This document shows positions 27,581-36,498 of a stretch of DNA of 64,000 bases, piece after piece. A program made the position numbers and the translations under genes. A model generated the notes under the pieces. That model did not search any database and was not told where the DNA came from. It saw only the letters and a program-made list of their open reading frames with translations. The DNA comes from Roseovarius nubinhibens ISM (GTDB lineage: Bacteria > Pseudomonadota > Alphaproteobacteria > Rhodobacterales > Rhodobacteraceae). Within the stretch, counting starts at the first letter, position 1. The number at the start of each line of letters is the position of its first letter. The stretch covers positions 2,027,778 to 2,091,777 of the forward strand of contig NZ_CH724156.1 in the NCBI RefSeq assembly GCF_000152625.1, in the 5' to 3' direction.

Positions 27581-27732
27581 CCAGCTCTCCTTGGCAACAG
27601 TCATGGGCATATTGGCGTAGCATCCTCTGGCCTAGCGGGGGAATTGGGTATTTACGACCAGAAAGAGGCGCGGGGGCAGGAACCTGCCCAAATCCGCACA
27701 TCCGACGTGCCCCCGGGAGCGGGAGGGGAGGG

Positions 27733-28752
27733 TCAGGAGGTGACCATCCCCATGATTTCGTAGGTTTGCCGCACGATCGGCTGGGCGATGGCGCGGGCGC
27801 GTTCGGCGCCGCGGGCGAGGATCGCGTCGATCTCCGAGACATCCTGCATCAGCCGGGACATTTCGGCGGTGATCGGCGACAGCTGATCGACGGCGAGATC
27901 CGCGAGCGCCGGTTTGAAGGCGGAGAACTCGCGCCCGCCCATGTCGCGCAGCACCTCGTCGACGCTTTGGTCGGCGAGGGCCGCGTAGATATTGACGAGG
28001 TTGCGCGCTTCGGGCCGGGCCTCGAGCCCTTCGGCCTCGGAGGGCAGCGCCTCGGGGTCGGTTTTCGCCTTGCGGATCTTCTTGGCGATGGTTTCGGCAT
28101 CATCGGTGAGGTTGATCCGGCTCATGTCCGAGGGGTCGGATTTCGACATTTTCTTGGACCCGTCGCGCAGGCTCATGACCCGGGTGGCGGCGCCTTCGAT
28201 GCGCGGCTCGGTCTCGGGGAAGAAATTCACGCCATAGTCATGGTTGAACTTGGCGGCGATGTCGCGGGTCAGTTCGAGATGCTGTTTCTGGTCCTCGCCC
28301 ACCGGCACTTCGGTCGCGTGATAGACGAGAATGTCGGCGGCCATCAGCGCCGGGTAGGCAAAGAGGCCGAGCGAGGCGTTTTGCGCGTTCTTGCCGGCCT
28401 TGTCCTTGAACTGGGTCATGCGCTGCATCCAGCCCATGCGGGCGATGCAGTTGAAGACCCAGGCCATCTGGGTGTGCTCGGGGACCTGGCTCTGATTGAA
28501 GAGGATCGACCGGTCCGGGTCGATGCCCGAGGCGATGAAACCTGCCGCCAGTTCGCGGGTGGCGCGGGTGAGATCGGCCGGGTCCTGCCAGACGGTGACC
28601 GCATGCAGATCGACCATGCAGAAGAGCGACTCGATCCCGCGCTCTTGCGAGGCGGCAAAGCGCTTGAGCGCGCCAAGGTAGTTGCCCAGATGCAGGTTGC
28701 CCGAGGGCTGAATGCCTGAGAAGACACGCGGGGTGAAGGCGGTCTCGGTCAT
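27733..28752 (-). CDS. trpS: Tryptophan--tRNA ligase
   Basis: A 339-residue class I aminoacyl-tRNA synthetase that charges tRNA-Trp in the cytoplasm. The HIGH-type signature is [17 protein letters not shown] near the N terminus and the KMSKS signature is [13 protein letters not shown] (about residue 200). [20 protein letters not shown] is typical of TrpS. Length is standard. It lies two genes from murJ, an arrangement common in Rhodobacterales. Confidence 0.97.
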   Translation of the reverse strand: MTETAFTPRVFSGIQPSGNLHLGNYLGALKRFAASQERGIESLFCMVDLHAVTVWQDPADLTRATRELAAGFIASGIDPDRSILFNQSQVPEHTQMAWVFNCIARMGWMQRMTQFKDKAGKNAQNASLGLFAYPALMAADILVYHATEVPVGEDQKQHLELTRDIAAKFNHDYGVNFFPETEPRIEGAATRVMSLRDGSKKMSKSDPSDMSRINLTDDAETIAKKIRKAKTDPEALPSEAEGLEARPEARNLVNIYAALADQSVDEVLRDMGGREFSAFKPALADLAVDQLSPITAEMSRLMQDVSEIDAILARGAERARAIAQPIVRQTYEIMGMVTS

Positions 28753-28836
28753 ATGATGTCTCCGACTGGAAATTCCGGCTCGCCTCGCTTACCCATGCGG
28801 TCGAGCGCCGTCAAGGCAAGCCCCGAGGAGAGGCCC

Positions 28837-29541
28837 ATGAGTGAAGAGCATATGACCGAGCGCGGAGCGCCAGCCCCGATCAACCCGTTGCCGCCAGTGG
28901 TGGTGGCGCTGTTTCTGATGATCCTCGGGTTCGAGGCGGCCTATACGCTCGGCAGTCAGGGGATCGTTGGCGGGCCGCAGGCGGTGGGCTGGCGGCAGGC
29001 GGCGATCCAGACCTATGCCTATAACGCCGATATTCAGCGCTGGATGCTGGCCAATGGCATCTACCCGTTCGAGCATGTGATCCGCTATATCACCTATCCC
29101 TTTGTGCATGCGTCCTTTACCCATGCGGCTTTTGCCGGGGTGATCCTGCTCGCCATGGGCAAGTTCGTGGGCGAGGTGTTCCGGCAATGGGCGGTGGCGG
29201 CGGTGTTTGCCGGATCGGCCATATTCGGCGCCCTGGCGCATGGCATGGTGGCGCATGAGCAGCCCTGGCTCATGGGGGCCTATCCCGGCGTTTATGGGCT
29301 GATCGGGAGTTTCACCTATCTCATGTGGCTGCGGCTCGGCGAGCTCGGAGAGCGGCAGGTGCGGGCCTTTTCGCTCATCGGGTTCTTGATGGGGTTGCAG
29401 CTCTTGTTCGCGCTGCTGTTCGGTGGCGACAGCATGTGGATCGCCGATGTGGCGGGGTTCTGTTTCGGCTTTGCCCTGTCGTTCTTCGTGGCGCCCGGCG
29501 GCTGGACCAAGATCCGCGCCAAGCTGCAGCAGCGCGGCTGA
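28837..29541 (+). CDS. Rhomboid-fold membrane protein lacking the catalytic dyad
   Basis: A 234-residue polytopic protein with about six transmembrane helices. The rhomboid-like core is YITYPFVHASFTHAAFAGVILLAMGKFVGEVF, matching the TM2 pattern, but three active-site positions are changed. The oxyanion Asn after the HxxxH-like segment is absent (FAGV). The GxSG serine is Tyr153 (PGVYGLIG). The His expected in the last core helix is Asp204 (ADVAGFCFG). It is therefore likely an inactive rhomboid that binds or routes membrane proteins instead of cutting them. AGGAG lies upstream of the ATG at 28837. Divergent from trpS, convergent with murJ. Confidence 0.85.
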   Translation: MSEEHMTERGAPAPINPLPPVVVALFLMILGFEAAYTLGSQGIVGGPQAVGWRQAAIQTYAYNADIQRWMLANGIYPFEHVIRYITYPFVHASFTHAAFAGVILLAMGKFVGEVFRQWAVAAVFAGSAIFGALAHGMVAHEQPWLMGAYPGVYGLIGSFTYLMWLRLGELGERQVRAFSLIGFLMGLQLLFALLFGGDSMWIADVAGFCFGFALSFFVAPGGWTKIRAKLQQRG

Positions 29542-29558
29542 TCGGGGGCGCCGCCGGG

Positions 29559-31106
29559 TCAGGCCGAGCGGCGCAGGCGGGATTTGAGCTCGGCCAGGCT
29601 AAAGGCGCGGGTCAGCGTGCCGAAGGCGAAATAGCTCAGCCCGCCGAGCCCGATCAGCGCCAGCAGCGCCAGCCAGCGCAGCCCCGGCATGCCAAAGAGC
29701 GGCCCGAGCAGGAGCATCAGCCCGGCGAGCACCAGACCCATCAGCGCCGAGGCCAGCGCGATGCGCCAGGCGCGGGCGCGAAAGCGGGCGTCGAACCGGG
29801 TGGTTTCGCCGAATTTCCGCGCGCCGAGCACCAGCAACAACAGCATGGCCCAGGCCGCCACGGTGGTGGCCAGCGCCGCCGCGAACCAGCCGATCACCGG
29901 GGCGAGCCCGACGGCGATCACCGCGTTCACCACCATGGCGACGATGGCGTAGCGAAACGGGCTGCGGGTGTCTTCGCGGGCGAAAAACACAGGCTGGACA
30001 ACCTTTTGCAGCACGAAGGCCGGCAGGCCCAGCCCGTAGATCGCCACCGCCAGCGCCGTGGCGGCGGTGTCATCGGCGGTAAACGCGCCGCGTTCGAACA
30101 GGACCGAGACCAGCGGCAGCGGCACCACCACCAGCGCCACGGCGGCGGGCAGGGTGAGGGCCAAAGACATCTCTCCGGCGCGCGACAGGGCCTCGCGGCT
30201 GCCGGCCTCGTCGCCCGATTTGAGGCGGCGCGAGAGGTCGGGGAGGAGCACGATGCCGATGGCGATGCCGACCACGCCGAGGGGCAGCTGATAGAGGCGG
30301 TCGGCGGCGTAGAGCCAGCTCACCGCGCCGGAATAATTGGAGGCGACCAGCTGACCGACGAGGAGGTTGATCTGCACCACGCCGCCGGCTAGGGCGGCGG
30401 GGACGGCGACGGCGATGAGGCGGCGCATGTCGGGCGAGAGCCGGGGTCGGGTTGGTCGCAGGCGAAGCCCGGCGTGACGCAGATCGCGCCAGACCCAGAC
30501 CAGCTGGGCCACGCCAGCGAGCGGGATCGTCCAGATCAGCGCCTCGACCACGCTGACATATCCGGTGAGCGCGGCGAGCCCCATGGTGACGCAGAGCATG
30601 ACGTTGAGCAGCACCGGCGCGGCGGCGGCGGCGGCAAACCGCCCGGCGGCGTTGAGCATCCCCGAGACCAGCGCCGCGAGCGAGATGAAGAAGATGTAGG
30701 GAAAGACGACGCGGCCGAAATCCACAGCCATATCAAAGCGTTCGTCGCCGTAGAAGCCTTCGGCGGTGACCCAGATGAAGCCCGGCATGAAGATCATGGC
30801 GAGGGCGCAGAGGAGGATCAGCACGAGGGCGAGGCCGCTCATCGCCTGGGCCGCGAAGCCTTCGGGGTCGTCGCCCGCTTCGAGCCGTTTCGAGAACATC
30901 GGCACGAAGGCCGCGTTGAAGGCGCCTTCGGCAAAGAAACGGCGGAACATATTGGGCAGGCGGAAGGCCGCGACGAAGGCATCCATCACCGGGCCGGGGC
31001 CGATCAGGTTGGTGATGAACACGTCCCGGACAAAGCCCAGAAGCCGGCTGAGAAGGGTCCAACCGCCAACGGTCAGGACGGAAGAGAGCAGGCGGACGGG
31101 TTTCAT
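29559..31106 (-). CDS. murJ: Lipid II flippase MurJ
   Basis: A 515-residue inner-membrane MOP-superfamily protein with about 14 helices that flips lipid II for peptidoglycan synthesis. The start SSVLTVGGWTLLSRLLGFVRDVFITNLIGPGPVMDAFVAAFRLPNMFRRFFAEGAFNAAFVPMFSKRLE contains the conserved Arg residues of TM1 and the LPNMFRRFFAEGAFNAAFVP signature of MurJ. YQLPLGVVGIAIGIVLLPDLSR is also typical. Upstream are a 430-bp gene-poor stretch with an iteron-like element and then a low-GC insert that separates it from glnD. Confidence 0.97.
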   Translation of the reverse strand: MKPVRLLSSVLTVGGWTLLSRLLGFVRDVFITNLIGPGPVMDAFVAAFRLPNMFRRFFAEGAFNAAFVPMFSKRLEAGDDPEGFAAQAMSGLALVLILLCALAMIFMPGFIWVTAEGFYGDERFDMAVDFGRVVFPYIFFISLAALVSGMLNAAGRFAAAAAAPVLLNVMLCVTMGLAALTGYVSVVEALIWTIPLAGVAQLVWVWRDLRHAGLRLRPTRPRLSPDMRRLIAVAVPAALAGGVVQINLLVGQLVASNYSGAVSWLYAADRLYQLPLGVVGIAIGIVLLPDLSRRLKSGDEAGSREALSRAGEMSLALTLPAAVALVVVPLPLVSVLFERGAFTADDTAATALAVAIYGLGLPAFVLQKVVQPVFFAREDTRSPFRYAIVAMVVNAVIAVGLAPVIGWFAAALATTVAAWAMLLLLVLGARKFGETTRFDARFRARAWRIALASALMGLVLAGLMLLLGPLFGMPGLRWLALLALIGLGGLSYFAFGTLTRAFSLAELKSRLRRSA

Positions 31107-31240
31107 GAGCAGGCCTTTGGATGCGTGATTGCCCCAGAGTTACCGGAAGCCGCGGGCGGGGGGAAGAGCGCCGCCGCGGGTGGGCCGGGGCGACCGGCGG
31201 AAACCCCCGCGTTAACCAAGGCGAGGGGCGAAAATGCCCC

Positions 31241-31280
31241 GTCGGTGGCACGTCGGTATTACGTCGGTAAAGCGACAGTG
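31241..31280. repeat. 40-bp iteron-like intergenic element, copy 2
   Basis: Three GTCGGT cores at 31241, 31252 and 31263 (exact 11-bp spacing). It is the same orientation as copy 1 at 18972-19011 and is also followed, on the minus strand, by a hairpin (31226-31241). It lies 135 bp upstream of the murJ start. Confidence 0.75.
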
Positions 31281-31414
31281 CGGGGTTTGGGGGGCTGTGA
31301 TGGGGGCGCGAGACGTTACCGGAAACGTACTTAGGATTCATGAAAATTTAATATTTAGAAGAGAGGTTGATTGGGTCACAGTTGGTGACATGCGCCTTGA
31401 CGAATGCTCAGATG

Positions 31415-31431
31415 GTCCACAAATTGTGGAC
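31415..31431. promoter_or_regulatory. 17-bp palindrome, operator-like
   Basis: GTCCACAA and TTGTGGAC form a perfect 8-bp inverted repeat around a single central A. It is in the AT-rich insert upstream of two small plus-strand frames. The size and symmetry suit a dimeric repressor site; no binder can be named. Confidence 0.4.
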
Positions 31432-31536
31432 AAGGACGCTGGTAGACGTTTATAGCTCAAGGTGCCGACGATGGAGCTTTTGCCTTTGAGATACGTCGCC
31501 CTGGCGTGTGGCCGATGAAAAATCGAGGTAGTTGCA

Positions 31537-31776
31537 ATGAAAAAGAACCTTAAGATGAGACCCCGTAGTTTGTGGGCCTTTCAGGATTGCTATACCATCG
31601 ACCCAAGCAAGAGCATGCGTGCTTGGGAGGGCCTTAGCCTCAATCAACAGGGTGCAGAACTGGGGATGCTCCCTAAGATTCTTCATCTTTCATTACTGGA
31701 AACTTTGAAAGAGCGGCAAAGTCTTGACGGACGCAGAAGATCAAAACCCCTCCACAGGGGAAGTATTGGGGCCTGA
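31537..31776 (+). CDS. Possible small hypothetical protein in low-GC insert
   Basis: A 79-codon frame starting MKKNLKMRPRSLWAFQDCYTIDP with GAGG about 9 nt before the ATG. It overlaps the start of the next frame (31724) by 53 bp. I recognise no family. A competing minus-strand frame occupies 31450-31686. Composition matches the AT-rich segment, not the chromosome. Only weakly supported as a gene. Confidence 0.3.
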   Translation: MKKNLKMRPRSLWAFQDCYTIDPSKSMRAWEGLSLNQQGAELGMLPKILHLSLLETLKERQSLDGRRRSKPLHRGSIGA

Positions 31777-32173
31777 ACAGGCGTCTGACGGACCTGTCGG
31801 TGATAACTACATTGCACTAATCTCTCAGTATACTGAGAGACCTGACCTTTTGCTGGAGACCTTGGAGAAGAACGATCCAGGTTTCATTAAACGAATGAAC
31901 GCAAAAGCAGAGGAGCGCTCTGAGAGAATGAGCGAAGCTCGTTTTCGCTTCGGGGGCATACAGGCATATTCAAGCTTGGCAGTCTCGGTGATTGCAGCGT
32001 TAGTTCTCTTGGGCCTGACCGTTTATATGGTTGTGAATGAGATCGCCTCTTTTTGGGCGATAATTGCGTTGATCGTCTTCTATGCTGTCTCGCAGAGCGG
32101 TCCTTCTGGGTTCTTCGAACTTTGTCGCGGTATAGCGGATTTCTTCCGGCGCAATGATAGGAAGCCAGATTAA
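31724..32173 (+). CDS. Two-helix membrane protein, DUF2335-like, in low-GC insert
   Basis: A 149-residue protein starting at TTG (no strong ribosome binding site). A polar N-terminal ~85 residues contains ISQYTERPDLLLETLEKNDPGFIKRMNAKAEERSERMSEARFRFGGIQAYS. Two transmembrane helices follow (LAVSVIAALVLLGLTVYMVV and IASFWAIIALIVFYAV), then a charged tail. The helix-then-two-TM layout resembles DUF2335 predicted membrane proteins, often found in phage or accessory DNA; this is a tentative likeness. GC is about 49% (88 of 180 over 31861-32040), well below the neighbours, so horizontal origin is likely. Confidence 0.6.
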   Translation: MTDAEDQNPSTGEVLGPEQASDGPVGDNYIALISQYTERPDLLLETLEKNDPGFIKRMNAKAEERSERMSEARFRFGGIQAYSSLAVSVIAALVLLGLTVYMVVNEIASFWAIIALIVFYAVSQSGPSGFFELCRGIADFFRRNDRKPD

Positions 32174-32221
32174 GACACGCTTGTCTTTGCTTGCCTGATA
32201 AACGACGGCACAAAAAAGATC

Positions 32222-33628
32222 TTACCCGCCGAACCCCAGTGCGTCGAGCGAGGCGCGGTCGGGGGCGCCGGTTTGGGGGAGGTCTTGGGACTGTTGAAAG
32301 GCGCGCATGGCGCGGCGGGAGCCGGGGCCCCATTGGCCGTCGGGTTTGCCCGCCTCAAAGCCTGCCTTGTTCAGCAAAGCCTGGATCTGGTGGTAATCGT
32401 CCGAGCTCAGCACCACGGTGGTGAAGCCGCAGGCATTGGCCACGGCCTCGAAGGCGGCGGTCTGACCGGCGAGCGAGAAGAGCGCGTCATGGGTGCGGCC
32501 ATTGCGTTCGGTGATCCGCAGAAACACCTGACCCGCGTCATAGATGGCGCGGATCATCTCTTCGGCCTCCTCGCCAAAGACGCCCGCGCCCTTGTTGGTG
32601 GTGAGGCCGCTCCAGCGCAGGCTGCGGGCGGCCTGGGTGCCGATGCGCAGCGTCACGTCAAAGCTGTTCCGGCGCAGGTCCGGGATCAGGTAATCATCCT
32701 GCACATAGATGAGCGCGGTTTCGCCCTCGGTGCAGCGGACCACCAGCGCGGTGAGCCCGGTGAGATCGCGCGGGTCATAGGCGGAATAGTTGATCGCGGT
32801 GACCTCGGGGCTGTCGTCGACAGCGGCGCGGCCGGTCTCGATCGTCCACCAGCCGGAGATCTGATGAGCGGTCGCGTGGGCGAGCTCGAACGGGGCGAGC
32901 CGATAGTCGATCTCGGGATGCTCGGGATCGGCCCAGACCGGCGGGCCAGTGTCGGCAGCGGTCTCGGAGGGCGCCGGGGTGCTGGTGGTTGCGGCAGGCG
33001 CTGTGTCGGGCTCGGGCGCGGCGCCGGGCGTCGTGGGGGCGGGGGCGAGCATCGGAAAGCTGATCCCGTATTTCGCCGAAAGCCAGCCCATGCGCAGACC
33101 GGCCAGCGTCAGCCGTTCGGTTTCGAGCCGCGACTGCACCATGGTGGCGAGGAGCCCATCGGCGGCGCGCAGCTCGCGCTCGGCGGTGGCGATGCGGGCG
33201 CGGGCGCGGGCCATTTCCACCATGAGCCGGTCGGCGCGGGCGGGATCGGGCGTCAGCGCGGGGGTGGTGGCCTCGAGCGGGGCGGCGCCGTCCAAGGCGA
33301 GCTGACGGTTGCGCAGAAGGGTGTGCGAGAGCCGCAGCGCGTCACGCAGCGCCGCCTCGACCGGCGTCGGGGTCTCCGCAAAGCGCGCCTCGAGCGCGGA
33401 AAGCTCGGCCTCGATCTGGGCGAGCTCGGTGGTGAGCTCGGCGGCGAGGTCAGTGGCCTCGGCGGTACTCTGGGCGGTGGTCTGGGCCTGGGCCGCGCTG
33501 GTCAGAGGCAGCAGCGATCCGGCCAGCGCGAGGCAGGCGGCCAGCGCTGGGGCTAGGGCAACTCGGGCGGGGCGGGCGCGGGCCGGTAGGCCCTGCGCCG
33601 GGGGGAACTCTGTCATCGGGCGTCTCAT
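32222..33628 (-). CDS. Exported protein with VasI-like and peptidoglycan-binding domains
   Basis: A 468-residue protein with a signal/anchor (VALAPALAACLALAGSLLPLTSAAQAQ). A coiled-coil region at ~50-185 (ELTTELAQIEAELSALEARF; RARARIATAERELRAADGLL) is followed by a Pro/Ala/Thr linker. Residues ~250-400 (GWWTIETGRAAVDDSPEVTAINYSAYD...TALVVRCTEGETALIYVQDDYLI...SFDVTLRIG...LRWSG) resemble the T6SS-associated VasI/TagO domain. A C-terminal PG_binding_1 domain ends it (IQALLNKAGFEAGKPDGQWGPGSRRAMRAFQQSQDLPQTGAPDRASLDAL). It is probably a periplasmic cell-wall-associated protein. No T6SS gene is present. It shares strand with glnD, 83 bp upstream. Start set at the ATG at 33628; 33616 is possible. 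Confidence 0.75.
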   Translation of the reverse strand: MRRPMTEFPPAQGLPARARPARVALAPALAACLALAGSLLPLTSAAQAQTTAQSTAEATDLAAELTTELAQIEAELSALEARFAETPTPVEAALRDALRLSHTLLRNRQLALDGAAPLEATTPALTPDPARADRLMVEMARARARIATAERELRAADGLLATMVQSRLETERLTLAGLRMGWLSAKYGISFPMLAPAPTTPGAAPEPDTAPAATTSTPAPSETAADTGPPVWADPEHPEIDYRLAPFELAHATAHQISGWWTIETGRAAVDDSPEVTAINYSAYDPRDLTGLTALVVRCTEGETALIYVQDDYLIPDLRRNSFDVTLRIGTQAARSLRWSGLTTNKGAGVFGEEAEEMIRAIYDAGQVFLRITERNGRTHDALFSLAGQTAAFEAVANACGFTTVVLSSDDYHQIQALLNKAGFEAGKPDGQWGPGSRRAMRAFQQSQDLPQTGAPDRASLDALGFGG

Positions 33629-33710
33629 ATCTGTCGCGCCCGTCGATGCAGGCGCAATGCGGCAGGCAGATGGCCAAGACGGGGTGGTTTCCCGGCGGCC
33701 CGTCACCGGC

Positions 33711-36482
33711 TCAGGACTCGGCGCGTTCGACACCGGCCGAAATCGCCTCGCGCAGCTTGCGGTCGAGCGACCGTTGCTTGGCCTCGGAGTGGAATTTCAG
33801 CCCGAACATGTCCTTGACATAGAAGGTGTCGACCACCTGTTCGCCATAGGTCGCGATCACCGCCGAGTTGATATAGACATTGAGCGCCGCCAGCGTGCGC
33901 GTCAGGTCATAGAGCAGCCCGGGGCGGTCGCGCGTGTCGACCTCGATGATCGTGTAGATCTCGGACCCGTCATTGTCGAAGGTGATATGGGTCGGCACCC
34001 GGAAGGCGCGTTCGCGTTTCTTGATCTTGTCGCGCGATTTGATCGCCTCGCGCGGGATCACCTCGCCGCGCAGCGTCTTGTCGATCATCTGGCGCAGGCG
34101 GGGCAGGCGGTCGGCCTCGAACGGGTGGCCGTCGGCATCCTGAATCCAGAAGGCCGCCGTGGCAAAGCCGTCCTTGGAGGTATAGGTGCGGGCGTCGACC
34201 ACATTCGCGCCAACCAGCGCCAGCGCGCCCGCGAGCCGCGAGAAGATGCCGGGATGGTCGGCGAGTGCAAAGCAGGCGCGGGTCGCGTCGCGGTCCTTGT
34301 CCACGGCGAGATCGATGGCGATCTCGTTCTCGCCCAGGTCGCGCAGGAGCCGGGCAAAGACCACATGGGCGGTGACATGCAGCCCCTGCCAATAGGCCGG
34401 GTAATGGCGGGTGGTTTCGAGCTTGATGTCGCGGCTGTCCCAGTCGGGCAGGGCCTGACGCAGGTTGCGTTTCGCCTCGGAGCCGCGCTGTTCGCGGTTG
34501 AGCGCCTCGAGCCCGCCTTCCATGGCGCGGCGGGTCTGGCGATAGAGCGCCCGGATCAGCGATGCCTTCCAGTTGTTCCAGGTGCCGGGGCCGACGCCGT
34601 TGATGTCGCAGACGGTGAGCACGCAGAGCAGATCGAGCCGCTCGCGGGTCTGCACCAGCTTGGCAAAGTCGCGCACGGTGCGCGGGTCGGCGATGTCGCG
34701 CTTCTGCGCCATGTCGGACATCAGCAGGTGATAGCGCACCAGCCATTCGACCGTGTCCACCTCCTTGGGCTTGAGCCCGAGACGGGGCGCGACGCGGCGG
34801 GCGATCTGGGCCCCGAGGATCGAGTGATCTTCGGGGCGGCCCTTGCCGATGTCATGCAGGAGCAGCGCCACATAGAGCACCCGGCGGTTCACCCCTTCCT
34901 TGAGGATCGACGAGGCGACGGGCAGCTCTTCGATCAGCTCGCCGCGTTCGATCCGGGCGAGGTAGGAGATGCATTGGATCGTGTGCTCGTCCACCGTGTA
35001 ATGGTGGTACATGTTGAACTGCATCATCGCCACGATGGGCTCGAACTCGGGGATGAAGGCCGAGAGCACGCCCAGCTCGTTCATCCGGCGCAGGGCGCGT
35101 TCGGGATTGCCGTGTTTGAGCAGGAGCCCGAGGAAGAGTTTGCGCGCCTCGGGGGCGTCGCGCATCTCATTGTCGAACATGTGCAGATTGGCCGTCACCA
35201 GCCGCATCGCGTCGGGGTGGATCAGGAGACCGGTGCGCAGCCCTTCCTCGAAGAGCCGCAGGAGATTGACCCGGTCGCTGAGAAACTCGGTCTCGTCGGC
35301 GATGCCGAGACGGCCGTGCACCTCGACATAGCCGGGTTTGAGCTTGCGCCGCCGGCCAAAGATCCGCTGCAGGATCGGCTCGGCCTTGACATGCATCGCT
35401 TCGAGCTTGGTCAGGAAGATGCGGGTCAGCTCGCCCACCGCATTGGCGTGGCGGAAATAGGCCTGCATGAAATGTTCCACGGCGCGGCGGCCGCCGACAT
35501 CGACAAAGCCCATGCGCGAGGCGACCTCGACCTGCAGATCAAAGCTCAGCTGGTCATTGGGCCGTCCGGTGGCCAGATGCAGGTGACAGCGCACCGCCCA
35601 GAGGAAATTCTCGGCCCGGGCAAAGCGGTCGAACTCTTCCTCGGTGAACATGCCGAGCGCCACCAGCTCGGACACATGCTGCACCCGGTGCAGGTATTTG
35701 GCGATCCAGAACAGCGATTGCAGGTCGCGCAGCCCGCCTTTGCTTTCCTTCACATTGGGTTCGACCACATAGCGCTGGCCGCCCTGTTTCTCGTGGCGCT
35801 GGTCGCGTTCCTCGAGCTTGGCCTCGATGAATTCGCGCGCCGAATTGCGGAAGAGATCGCGCCAGAGCCGGTGGCCGAGATCGGCGCAGAGCTTGGCATC
35901 GCCGGTGATGAAACGGTGTTCCAGCAGGGCGGTGCGGATGGTGAAATCCTCGGCCCCGAGCCGCAGGCAGTCGCGGATGGTGCGGCTCGCATGGCCGACC
36001 TTGAGCCGCAGATCCCACAGGATGTAGAGCATGCTCTCGATCACGCTCTCGGCCCAGCCGGTGATCTTGTAGGGGGTCAGGAACAGCAGGTCGACATCCG
36101 ATTGCGGGGCCATTTCGCCGCGCCCATAGCCGCCCACCGCCAGCAGTGCCAACCGTTCCGACTGGGTCGGGTTGGGGCGCGGGTGCAGGTGTTTGGTGGC
36201 GGTGTGATAGGCGGCGAGCACCAGACAATCGGTGAGCCAGCAATAGCTGCGCGTCGCCTCATGGGCGGCAAAGGGATGATCCGCGAGCGCTGCGGCGATG
36301 GCGTCGCGCCCGGCCTTGCGGCGTTCGGTCAGAAGGCTCACCACCGCGCTGCGCAGATCGCGCGGATCGGGGATCGCCTCGGCGGTGGCGTCGATGGCGG
36401 TGAGCGTTCCGGGGAGGTCGAAAATTTCGGCGGCGTCGCAGATCAGGGTCTGCGGCGCCGCCTCGACGTCTTGCACGATCAT
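33711..36482 (-). CDS. glnD: Bifunctional uridylyltransferase/uridylyl-removing enzyme
   Basis: A 923-residue cytoplasmic nitrogen sensor that uridylylates PII when glutamine is low and reverses this when it is high. Domains in order: nucleotidyltransferase with LLAVGGYGRGEMAPQSDVDLLFL (~117-132; the SD-x-D Asp residues bind metal), a linker helical region, an HD domain with VALLLHDIGKGRPEDHSILGAQIA (~540), and two ACT domains near 737 (CFALADHPGIFSRLAGALALVGANVVDARTYTS) and 849 (VDTRDRPGLLYDLTRTLAALNVYINSA) that sense glutamine. The ATG at 36482 was chosen. It starts 17 bp after the lpoA-like stop. Confidence 0.96.
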   Translation of the reverse strand: MIVQDVEAAPQTLICDAAEIFDLPGTLTAIDATAEAIPDPRDLRSAVVSLLTERRKAGRDAIAAALADHPFAAHEATRSYCWLTDCLVLAAYHTATKHLHPRPNPTQSERLALLAVGGYGRGEMAPQSDVDLLFLTPYKITGWAESVIESMLYILWDLRLKVGHASRTIRDCLRLGAEDFTIRTALLEHRFITGDAKLCADLGHRLWRDLFRNSAREFIEAKLEERDQRHEKQGGQRYVVEPNVKESKGGLRDLQSLFWIAKYLHRVQHVSELVALGMFTEEEFDRFARAENFLWAVRCHLHLATGRPNDQLSFDLQVEVASRMGFVDVGGRRAVEHFMQAYFRHANAVGELTRIFLTKLEAMHVKAEPILQRIFGRRRKLKPGYVEVHGRLGIADETEFLSDRVNLLRLFEEGLRTGLLIHPDAMRLVTANLHMFDNEMRDAPEARKLFLGLLLKHGNPERALRRMNELGVLSAFIPEFEPIVAMMQFNMYHHYTVDEHTIQCISYLARIERGELIEELPVASSILKEGVNRRVLYVALLLHDIGKGRPEDHSILGAQIARRVAPRLGLKPKEVDTVEWLVRYHLLMSDMAQKRDIADPRTVRDFAKLVQTRERLDLLCVLTVCDINGVGPGTWNNWKASLIRALYRQTRRAMEGGLEALNREQRGSEAKRNLRQALPDWDSRDIKLETTRHYPAYWQGLHVTAHVVFARLLRDLGENEIAIDLAVDKDRDATRACFALADHPGIFSRLAGALALVGANVVDARTYTSKDGFATAAFWIQDADGHPFEADRLPRLRQMIDKTLRGEVIPREAIKSRDKIKKRERAFRVPTHITFDNDGSEIYTIIEVDTRDRPGLLYDLTRTLAALNVYINSAVIATYGEQVVDTFYVKDMFGLKFHSEAKQRSLDRKLREAISAGVERAES

Positions 36483-36498
36483 GTGCGGGAGGTCCGGA

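Larger units (their letters stand above)
31107..31536. other. Gene-poor stretch upstream of murJ
   Basis: No convincing gene. From right to left it should hold the murJ promoter (minus strand), a small hairpin GGGGC-GAAAAT-GCCCC at 31226-31241, the second copy of the 40-bp iteron element, and, from about 31310, the left part of an AT-rich segment with a 17-bp palindrome at 31415. A 73-codon open frame at 31234-31455 has no ribosome binding site and reads through the iterons, so it is not annotated. Confidence 0.6.

Noticed and set aside
31234..31455. A 73-codon frame on the plus strand upstream of the insert
   Set aside because: No ribosome binding site, reads through the iterons and the composition boundary, and resembles no protein.
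31450..31686. A 78-codon minus-strand frame in the low-GC insert
   Set aside because: No convincing start signal and it competes with plus-strand frames; neither strand is compelling.
32222..33628. Part of a type VI secretion locus
   Set aside because: Only a VasI-like domain is seen; no Tss, Hcp, VgrG or ClpV gene exists in the window.
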